Source: RYN-133 sp963785425 (GTDB lineage: Bacteria > Actinomycetota > Actinomycetes > Mycobacteriales > Jatrophihabitantaceae). Taken from it: DNA of 64,000 nt. Of the stretch, positions 43,520 through 49,950 are shown one piece after another. The notes beneath the pieces were generated by a model. That model was given only the letters and a program-made list of their open reading frames with translations. It did no database searches and had not been told where the DNA came from. The stretch spans positions 372,001 through 436,000 of the forward strand of contig CAWAVG010000003.1 in the NCBI GenBank assembly GCA_963785425.1. The letters run 5' to 3'. The position numbers and the translations under genes are program-made. How positions within the stretch are numbered: the first letter of the stretch is position 1; the number at the start of each line of letters is the position of its first letter.

Positions 43520-44101
43520 CTACCGCGCGCGGAACCGTTCCCACACCGCGTCGACCGCCGCCTCCAGGTCGGCCTGCGACCCGTTGTTCTCGACGATTTC
43601 GTCGGCCATCGCCCGGCGCTGCTCGTCGCTCGCCTGAGCAGCCATGCGGGCCTCGGCGTCCTGTCTCGGCATGCCGCGCCCCGCGAGACGCTCCAGGCGC
43701 GTCTCACGGTCGGCGAGCACCATCACGACGGCGTCGAACCCGTCGCGCGAACCCTTCTCGGCCAGCAGGGGCACGTCGTACACGAGCATCGCGTCGGCGG
43801 GTGCCTGTTCGGACAGCTCGGCCACGCGCGCGCCGACGAGCGGGTGGACGATGGCGTTGAGGTCGGCTAGCGCCTGCTCGTCGTTGAAGACCAGTTCCGC
43901 GAGGGCGGCACGGTCGAGGCGTCCGTCGGCCACCACGCGGTCGCCGAACCGCTCGACGACGGCCCGGTAGCCGTCCGTGCCCGGTTCGACGACCTCACGG
44001 GCGATCGCGTCGGCATCGATGATCACCGCGCCGTGGTGGCGCAGCCGGGCGGCGACGGTGCTCTTGCCTGCCCCGACTCCTCCGCTCAGCGCGATCCGCA
44101 C
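43520..44101 (-). CDS. coaE: dephospho-CoA kinase
   Basis: 193 residues; last step of CoA synthesis, phosphorylating the 3'-OH of dephospho-CoA with ATP in the cytoplasm. P-loop GGVGAGKST at residues 7-15, IIDADAIAREVVEPGTDG, and LNAIVHPLV, all CoaE landmarks. Starts GTG at 44101 with GGAGGAGG just upstream. It lies downstream of rpsA, as in M. tuberculosis, where CoaE has an extra C-terminal domain; that extension is absent here. Confidence 0.95.
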   Translation of the reverse strand: MRIALSGGVGAGKSTVAARLRHHGAVIIDADAIAREVVEPGTDGYRAVVERFGDRVVADGRLDRAALAELVFNDEQALADLNAIVHPLVGARVAELSEQAPADAMLVYDVPLLAEKGSRDGFDAVVMVLADRETRLERLAGRGMPRQDAEARMAAQASDEQRRAMADEIVENNGSQADLEAAVDAVWERFRAR

Positions 44102-44137
44102 TCCGCCTCCTCCGTCCCCGACCGTACCGACGCGGGA

Positions 44138-44204
44138 TGAGTGGCGCGTTCGGGTGGTGAATGGCGCACTACAGCGCGCCACTCACGTCCGAACGCGCCA
44201 CTCA
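44138..44204. repeat. phased inverted array between rpsA and coaE
   Basis: Two direct units of 20 bases (TGAGTGGCGCGTTCGG at 44138 and TGAATGGCGCACTACAG at 44158) face two inverted units (CGCGCCACTCA at 44175-44185 and CCGAACGCGCCACTCA ending at 44204), 19 bases apart. The outer units are almost perfect complements over 16 bases. It lies 22 bases after the rpsA stop and 36 before the coaE start. The layout matches the array at 6967-7146, with a different core. It probably folds as a terminator of rpsA. Confidence 0.8.
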
Positions 44205-44226
44205 ACGGCGAAGGCGCGCGGGGACT

Positions 44227-45681
44227 TTACCGGCCGGCGAGCTTCTCGCGCAGTGCCGCCAGCGCCTCGTCCGAGGCGAGCGAACCGCCCGACTCGGGAG
44301 CCTCCGAGGTGTACGTCGACGCGTCGCCCGACTCGACAGCAGCGTCGGCGTCGGCCTTCTGGGCGTCCTGCAGCTGCTTCTTGTGGGCCTCGAAGCGCTC
44401 GCGGGCAGCCGCGTACCGCTTCTCCCACGCCTCGCGCTGGTCGTCGTAGCCGGGCAGCCACTCCTGCGTCTCCGGATCGAAGCCGTCGGGGTAGATGTAG
44501 TTGCCCTTGTCGTCGTACTGGGCCTCCATGCCGTACTGCGCCGGGTCGAACGAGTCGTCGGTGAGGGCGCCCTCGTTCGCCTGCTTCAGCGACAGCGAGA
44601 TGCGGCGCCGCTCGAGGTCGATGTCGATGACCTTGACCAACAGGTCGTCGCCGACGTTGACCACCTGCTCCGGGATCTCGACGTGCCGCTCGGCCAGTTC
44701 GGAGATGTGCACCAGGCCCTCGATGCCGTCCTGGACGCGCACGAACGCGCCGAACGGAACCAGCTTGGTGACCTTGCCCGGCACGACCTGCCCGATCTGG
44801 TGGGTACGGGCGAACTGGCGCCACGGGTCTTCCTGGGTGGCCTTTAGCGAGAGCGACACGCGCTCGCGGTCGAGGTCGATGTCGAGAACCTCGACGGTGA
44901 CCTCCTGGCCGACCTCGACGACCTCGGACGGGTGGTCGATGTGCTTCCAGGACAGCTCGGAGACGTGCACCAGACCGTCGACGCCGCCGAGATCGACGAA
45001 CGCACCGAAGTTGACGATCGAGCTGACGACACCCGTCCGGACCTGGCCCTTGGCGAGCTTGTTCAGGAACTCGCTGCGCACCTCGGACTGGGTCTGCTCG
45101 AGCCACGCGCGCCGCGAGAGCACCACGTTGTTGCGGTTCTTGTCCAGCTCGATGATCTTCGCCTCGAGCGTCTTGCCGACGTAGGGCTGCAGATCGCGCA
45201 CACGCCGCATCTCCACCAGCGAGGCGGGGAGGAAGCCGCGCAGTCCGATGTCGATGATCAGGCCGCCCTTGACGACCTCGATGACGGTGCCCTCGACGAC
45301 CTCGTCGCGCTCCTTCTTCTCCTCGATGGTGCCCCATGCACGTTCGTACTGGGCGCGCTTCTTGGAGAGGATGAGCCGGCCTTCCTTGTCCTCCTTCTGG
45401 AGAACCAGGGCCTCGATCTCATCGCCGACGGTGACGACCTCGTTGGGGTCGACGTCGTGCTTGATGGACAGTTCGCGGGACGGGATGACACCTTCGGTCT
45501 TGTAGCCGATGTCGAGAAGGACCTCGTCGCGGTCGACCTTGACGATGGTGCCTTCGACGATGTCTCCGTCGTTGAAGTACTTGATGGTGCTGTCGATCGC
45601 GGCGAGGAAGTCATCGGCGCTGCCGATGTCGTTGATCGCGACCTGCGGGGTGGTGCTCGGTGCGGTTTGGGTGGACGTCAT
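44227..45681 (-). CDS. rpsA: 30S ribosomal protein S1
   Basis: 484 residues with four S1 (OB-fold) repeats at about 36-105, 123-188, 209-277 and 294-363, the four-repeat form typical of actinobacteria. Repeat landmarks: GDIVEGTIVKVDRDEVLLDIGYKTEGVIP, GLIIDIGLRGFLPASL, GVVSSIVNFGAFVDLGGVDGLVHVSELSW and GKVTKLVPFGAFVRVQDGIEGLVHISELA. The last 110 residues are charged and partly disordered. It binds mRNA on the 30S subunit for initiation. ATG at 45681. Confidence 0.97.
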   Translation of the reverse strand: MTSTQTAPSTTPQVAINDIGSADDFLAAIDSTIKYFNDGDIVEGTIVKVDRDEVLLDIGYKTEGVIPSRELSIKHDVDPNEVVTVGDEIEALVLQKEDKEGRLILSKKRAQYERAWGTIEEKKERDEVVEGTVIEVVKGGLIIDIGLRGFLPASLVEMRRVRDLQPYVGKTLEAKIIELDKNRNNVVLSRRAWLEQTQSEVRSEFLNKLAKGQVRTGVVSSIVNFGAFVDLGGVDGLVHVSELSWKHIDHPSEVVEVGQEVTVEVLDIDLDRERVSLSLKATQEDPWRQFARTHQIGQVVPGKVTKLVPFGAFVRVQDGIEGLVHISELAERHVEIPEQVVNVGDDLLVKVIDIDLERRRISLSLKQANEGALTDDSFDPAQYGMEAQYDDKGNYIYPDGFDPETQEWLPGYDDQREAWEKRYAAARERFEAHKKQLQDAQKADADAAVESGDASTYTSEAPESGGSLASDEALAALREKLAGR

Positions 45682-45907
45682 TGAGTAGGTGGGTCCTGAC
45701 AGTTGCTCGGAGTTCGCGGGGCAGCCCTCGGACCGCAGTCCATCGACATTCCGTTTCGAGGATTGACGAGCGGCCTACTCCATGTCGAGGCCACAGACCT
45801 GTCCCACCGGTCCCAACCTTACTCCAGAGCCCTGTGTTCCCGGAAATGCGGGCCCTGTAGGCAGTCGGCGCGCGCGCAGGCCGTCTCGGACGTGGATAGT
45901 TCACGGC

Positions 45908-46543
45908 ATGAGCGCAGCGCCGTACTACCCGGTCCGGGCAGCGCTGCTGCCCGACGACGTTCCCGAACCGCCGCGCAGTCGTTCGCGGGTCGGCCACGTG
46001 CTGTGCGCCGCGGGGACGGTGCTGGCATTTCTCGGCCTGTTCGCGCTGCCCGTCGAACGCATTCCCTTCACCACCGACTTCACCACCGCCGGCCCGGCGG
46101 AGGAGGTCTCGTACGGGCAGTTGCACTCCCTGGCCGACCAGTCGCAGCTCGCGGCCATGCGCGCGCCGGATCCGCTGCCGCGACTGTCCGGGTTCTGGTG
46201 GCTCGACGGCCTGCTGATGGCCGCCGCCTTGTTGGGGCTGCTCGTGTGTGTGCTGATGTCGGACGTGCGTCCGACGGTGGTCGGGCTCGCCGTCGTGCTG
46301 GTCGCCGGTGTGACGGGTGCGATGCACGCCTACGTGCTCGGGCACACGAGCAACTACGCGGCGGCCTCCGGCGTGCTCCCCCTCAAGGGATCGCTGTTCC
46401 TGTACGCCGGAACCGGCACGTGGGTGGCCTTCGTCGGCCTGGCAGCGACTGCTATCGGCGGCGGCTACACCTTCGTCACGAACGAGTTGGCTCAGCGGGC
46501 GAACGCGTCGTCGAAGGCCGCGACGGCCTCAGCGAGCGCCTGA
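45908..46543 (+). CDS. four-helix membrane protein (211 aa)
   Basis: ATG at 45908. Hydrophobic segments at about 32-50, 96-115, 120-142 and 158-185; between the first two is a loop with VERIPFTTDFTTAGPAEEVSYGQL. It looks like an inner-membrane protein with both ends inside. Family not recognised. Its last 52 bases overlap the end of the convergent hydrolase gene; both frames look real there, so the shared end is unusual but not impossible. Confidence 0.7.
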   Translation: MSAAPYYPVRAALLPDDVPEPPRSRSRVGHVLCAAGTVLAFLGLFALPVERIPFTTDFTTAGPAEEVSYGQLHSLADQSQLAAMRAPDPLPRLSGFWWLDGLLMAAALLGLLVCVLMSDVRPTVVGLAVVLVAGVTGAMHAYVLGHTSNYAAASGVLPLKGSLFLYAGTGTWVAFVGLAATAIGGGYTFVTNELAQRANASSKAATASASA

Positions 46544-47442
46544 CGGGCCACCGGCACGACACCCGGGATCGACGTGTAGCCGTGCACAGCGTCGACGTAG
46601 TTGGTCAGCCGCACGTCGACGCCGGCCTTGCGCAGCGCGTCGGCGTACACCCGGCCCTGGTCGCGCAACGGGTCATGCTGCGCGGTCTGGATGAGCGCGG
46701 GCGGCAGACCCTCGTGGTCGCCGAACAAGGGAGACGCGTAGGGCTCCGACTCCTGCCCCGGGCAGTAGATGTCGCTCACCCCGAGGTCGGCCTTGCCGAG
46801 AACCGGGGCGAACTCGTTCTCGTCCTCGGACGGATACGAATTGAGCATGTCGACGGCGGGGTACAGCAGCACCTGTAGCGCGATCTGTGGCCCGCCGCGA
46901 TCGCGCGCCATCAGACACGTCACCGCTGCCAGGTTGCCGCCTGCGCTGTCGCCCATCACGCCCAGACGGGACGCGTCGACACCGAGTTCGGCGGCACGCT
47001 CGACGCAGGCGAGCGTGGCCGCGTAGCAGTCCTCGGGCGCAGCCGGGAACGGGTGCTCGGGAGCGAGCCGGTAGTCGACCGAGACGACCACGGCGCCGGC
47101 GTCGTGGGCGACCGAGCTGCACCACCACTGCGACTGCTCCGGATCGCCGGAGACGAAGCCACCGCCGTGGTAGTTCATGATCAGCGGGACCGGCCCGCTC
47201 ACGCCCTTGGGGCGGTAGACGCGCACCGGGATGCCGCCGACGGTGGTGTCCTGCACGTCGACATCGCGATGGGTGCGTCCGACGATCAGCTTGGCACCCG
47301 GCATCGAGATCAGCTTGCGGCGGCTCTCCCGCGCCGGCGGGATCTCGTCCGGCGGGAGCTGCAGTACGGGCGTCCCGCCGATCCGGGACAGGACGGCCCA
47401 CAACAGCCGCATCGGTACGGGAATCGCCACATCAGGCCCCAT
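46492..47442 (-). CDS. alpha/beta hydrolase (hormone-sensitive lipase family)
   Basis: 316 residues. Oxyanion motif HGGG at 92-95, nucleophile Ser166 in GDSAGG, catalytic Asp in QTAQHDPLRDQG and His in DAVHGYTS. Between them are VDYRLAPEHPFPAAPEDCYAA and other HSL landmarks. No signal peptide, so a cytoplasmic esterase or lipase acting on short-chain or bulky esters. ATG at 47442. Convergent with, and overlapping, the membrane-protein gene at its end. Confidence 0.92.
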   Translation of the reverse strand: MGPDVAIPVPMRLLWAVLSRIGGTPVLQLPPDEIPPARESRRKLISMPGAKLIVGRTHRDVDVQDTTVGGIPVRVYRPKGVSGPVPLIMNYHGGGFVSGDPEQSQWWCSSVAHDAGAVVVSVDYRLAPEHPFPAAPEDCYAATLACVERAAELGVDASRLGVMGDSAGGNLAAVTCLMARDRGGPQIALQVLLYPAVDMLNSYPSEDENEFAPVLGKADLGVSDIYCPGQESEPYASPLFGDHEGLPPALIQTAQHDPLRDQGRVYADALRKAGVDVRLTNYVDAVHGYTSIPGVVPVARQALAEAVAAFDDAFAR

Positions 47443-47451
47443 TCAGCTCGG

Positions 47452-47946
47452 TCAACTCTGCAACTCGGTCAGGTGCGCCAGCACGTGTGCTACCCGTTCG
47501 GCCGGCACTCCCCACGGTTGCTCGACCCCGACACGTTCGTCGAGGTCCCACAGCACGCAGGGCTCGTCACGATGAGCAACGATCGACCATGCCACGACGG
47601 TGCGGCCCAGTTGCGCGGCGGGGTCGTCGACGGGCGCACCGCCTCCGTCGTCGGGGTGGTGGTGCAGGAACCGTCCGTAAGCGCGGGCACAGAACTCGGC
47701 GTACCGCGCAGTGCACAGGATGAATCCGTGCCAAGCCTCGTCCACGGCGTGCGACGGCATGCCGATCACCTTGTCGTCGCGCACTGCCGCCCCGGCGCAG
47801 CGCAGCCATTGCCGCAAGCCCGTCTCGACGAGTTCGCGCGGCTGCCACGGGCACGTCTTGTAGACCGCGGCCGGCAGCGCCAGCTCGGCCACGACCGAGT
47901 TCACGCGGTCGAGGTCGATCCGGGCGCGGCGGCGACGAGTAGCCAT
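47452..47946 (-). CDS. glycine-rich domain-containing (GRDP-like) protein
   Basis: 164 residues. The core MPSHAVDEAWHGFILCTARYAEFC followed by GRFLHHHPDDGG resembles the VDxxWHxxILxTxxYxxFC...HHxP motif of glycine-rich-domain-containing proteins (plant DUF1399/GRDP relatives). The His, Asp and Cys residues could bind a metal. No membrane segment. It lies 9 bases upstream of the hydrolase gene and diverges from a Gly/Cys-rich peptide gene only 34 bases away, with TAGGCT eight bases before its ATG, a -10 for a leaderless mRNA. Function unknown; the pairing is the best clue. Confidence 0.72.
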   Translation of the reverse strand: MATRRRRARIDLDRVNSVVAELALPAAVYKTCPWQPRELVETGLRQWLRCAGAAVRDDKVIGMPSHAVDEAWHGFILCTARYAEFCARAYGRFLHHHPDDGGGAPVDDPAAQLGRTVVAWSIVAHRDEPCVLWDLDERVGVEQPWGVPAERVAHVLAHLTELQS

Positions 47947-47980
47947 CGCGCCGAGCCTAGGCGGCCCCTACGCTCGTGGC
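47947..47980. promoter_or_regulatory. 34-base divergent leaderless promoter region
   Basis: On the plus strand TACGCT lies six bases before the ATG at 47981; on the minus strand TAGGCT lies about eight bases before the ATG at 47946. Both are TAnnnT -10 hexamers at the spacing seen for leaderless transcripts in actinobacteria. Neither gene has a Shine-Dalgarno sequence. The -35 regions would lie in, or overlap, the opposite gene. Confidence 0.5.
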
Positions 47981-48253
47981 ATGGCTGCCTTGATCCTCGT
48001 CATCGGCGCCGCGCTGCTGCTCGGCCTGATCGTGCGCGTCGGCGGCACGAAGGGCGCCGGGCCGCGTAGGCGCCGTGGTGGGGGCGGGGACGGTTCCTCG
48101 GCCGGTTGGTGGGCCGCCGGCGGTGATTCCGCCGGCGGGCACGGCGCCCACCACGGTTGTGGTGGCGGATCGTCGTGCGGCGGCGGATCGTCCTGCGGCG
48201 GATCGTCCTGCGGTGGCGGCGGGTGTGGCGGTGGTGGTGGCGGAAGCAGCTGA
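47981..48253 (+). CDS. Gly/Cys-rich membrane-anchored small protein (90 aa)
   Basis: One N-terminal hydrophobic helix (AALILVIGAALLLGLIVRV) is followed by a basic patch (PRRRRG), then about 55 residues that are almost only Gly, Ser, Cys and His. The tail has repeated CGGGSS and CGGSS units with six Cys in the last 32 residues. It resembles the Gly/Cys-rich tails found in membrane proteins beside GRDP-like genes. It may bind metal or be modified or cross-linked. The low complexity makes the exact end less certain, but the start, helix and divergent partner support it. Confidence 0.7.
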   Translation: MAALILVIGAALLLGLIVRVGGTKGAGPRRRRGGGGDGSSAGWWAAGGDSAGGHGAHHGCGGGSSCGGGSSCGGSSCGGGGCGGGGGGSS

Positions 48254-48305
48254 CCCGCACGCGCCCGTCGGCGTCGGACGGCGCGGCGCCGACGAACACG
48301 CGACC

Positions 48306-49058
48306 GTGCAGGCGAACCGGCACTGGTGGGACGCCGAGGCCGACCAGTACCACCGCGAGCACGGCGAGTTCCTCGGCGTCGCCGACTTCGTGTGGTGCCC
48401 GGAGAACCTGCGTGAGCAGGACGCCCGGCTGCTCGGTGCCGACCTGCGCGGCAAGCGGGTGCTCGAGGTCGGGTGCGGATCGGCGATGTGCTCGCGGTGG
48501 CTCGCCGGGCAGGGCGCCGAGGTCGTCGCGGCGGACCTCTCGGCGGGGATGCTGCGTCACGCCCGCGAGGGTGCCGAGCGCACCGGCGTGGACGTCCCGC
48601 TGGTGCAGGCGGACGCGCAGCATCTGCCGCTGCGCGACACATCCTTCGACGTCGCGTTCACCGCGTTCGGCGCGGTGCCGTTCGTGGCCGACTCGGCGGC
48701 GGTGATGCGCGAGGTCGCACGCGTGCTGCGTCCCGGTGGGCGTTGGGTGTTCGCCACCACGCACCCGATCCGCTGGTCGTTCCCGGACGACCCCGGGCCG
48801 GACGGGTTGCGTGCCACCATGCCGTACTGGGACCGCACGCCGTACGTCGAATTCGCGGCCGACCGCACGCCGACCTACGTCGAGCACCACCGCACGCTGG
48901 GCGATCGCGTGCGCGAGATCGCCGCAGCCGGCTTTCGCCTCGTCGACCTCGTCGAGCCGGAATGGCCCGCCGGCCACACCCAGGAGTGGGGCCAGTGGTC
49001 ACCGCTGCGCGGCGCGATCCTGCCGGGCACCGCGATCTACGTATGTGAGTTGACGTAG
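48306..49058 (+). CDS. class I SAM-dependent methyltransferase
   Basis: About 250 residues. ANRHWWDAEADQYHREHGEFLG at the start is typical of this actinobacterial family; motif I VLEVGCGSAMCSRWL, then DLSAGMLRHA, DAQHLPLRDTSFDVAFTAFGAVPFV and VARVLRPGGRWVFATTHPIRWSF follow. A GTG at 48306 fits the family start; GTG codons at 48231-48239 are alternatives that would overlap the Gly/Cys gene. No strong ribosome site is seen. The substrate is unknown. Same strand as, and next to, a GNAT gene. Confidence 0.88.
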   Translation: MQANRHWWDAEADQYHREHGEFLGVADFVWCPENLREQDARLLGADLRGKRVLEVGCGSAMCSRWLAGQGAEVVAADLSAGMLRHAREGAERTGVDVPLVQADAQHLPLRDTSFDVAFTAFGAVPFVADSAAVMREVARVLRPGGRWVFATTHPIRWSFPDDPGPDGLRATMPYWDRTPYVEFAADRTPTYVEHHRTLGDRVREIAAAGFRLVDLVEPEWPAGHTQEWGQWSPLRGAILPGTAIYVCELT

Positions 49059-49075
49059 GACGGCACGATGAGGGG

Positions 49076-49942
49076 ATGCGGAGCCGGCCGGCAACGAGAG
49101 ACGACATCGCGGCGACCGCGGAGTTGGTCGCGCGCTCCGAGACCTTCTGGTTCGGCGCACCCGAGGAGGACGCGGACGAGGTCGCCGAGCACTTCGACCA
49201 GGTGTCCTCGCTCGAAAGCGGGAGCCAGGTCTTTCTCGACGGCGACCGCATCGTCGCTGTAGCGCTGCACAACGCGCACGACGCGTGGTTCGTCACCGAC
49301 CCCGACCCGTGCCTCACGCGCGCGGTCGCCGACGACCTCATCGAGTGGTACGCCGCGTTGGGCAACCCGCATCTCGACGTACTGGATCGCGACGCCGCGT
49401 TGCGCGCGGCCCTCGATGCACACGGTTGGCGGCAGACCCGATCGAGTTTCGAACTCATCCGGCCGGTCACCGATGACTGGACGCTCGCAAAGCCGCGTTA
49501 TCCCGACGGCGTCGAAACCCGCGCCTTCACGCCGGCCGACGCCCCGGCGATGTACCACCTGATCTATGTCGACTCGGGTTGGGCCGATGTCCCCGGTCAC
49601 CAGCACCGCGCCTTCGACCAGTGGCGCGACCTGTTCATCACCGACACGACCGTGCCCGACCTGCAGGTGCTCGCCTGGCGCGGCGATCGCCTGGTCGCAG
49701 TCGCGACCGGGCGGATCTTCTCCGACGGCACCGGCTGGATCGCTCAGCTGGCGGTCGCGAAGGAGGAGCGCGGCAAGGGCCTCGGTCGCGCTCTGCTGCT
49801 CGACGGTCTGCACCGCCGCCGGGATGCCGGCGCCGCCGTGCTCGGGCTCGCAGTGCAAGCAGAAAATCGCAATGCCCTCGGCCTCTACCTCGACGCCGGG
49901 CTGCAGATCGATCGCGAATGGATGGAGTACCGGCCCGCGTAG
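49076..49942 (+). CDS. GNAT family N-acetyltransferase (tandem domain)
   Basis: 288 residues in two GNAT-like halves: about 1-140 (degenerate, no acetyl-CoA motif) and about 145-288. The second has the acetyl-CoA binding motif AVAKEERGKGLGRALLLDGL and AVQAENRNALGLYLDAGL, where tandem members keep activity. ATG at 49076, 18 bases after the methyltransferase. Tandem GNATs include mycothiol synthase, but no MshD-specific features were recognised. It is convergent with polA. Confidence 0.85.
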   Translation: MRSRPATRDDIAATAELVARSETFWFGAPEEDADEVAEHFDQVSSLESGSQVFLDGDRIVAVALHNAHDAWFVTDPDPCLTRAVADDLIEWYAALGNPHLDVLDRDAALRAALDAHGWRQTRSSFELIRPVTDDWTLAKPRYPDGVETRAFTPADAPAMYHLIYVDSGWADVPGHQHRAFDQWRDLFITDTTVPDLQVLAWRGDRLVAVATGRIFSDGTGWIAQLAVAKEERGKGLGRALLLDGLHRRRDAGAAVLGLAVQAENRNALGLYLDAGLQIDREWMEYRPA

Positions 49943-49950
49943 ATCGCGGC

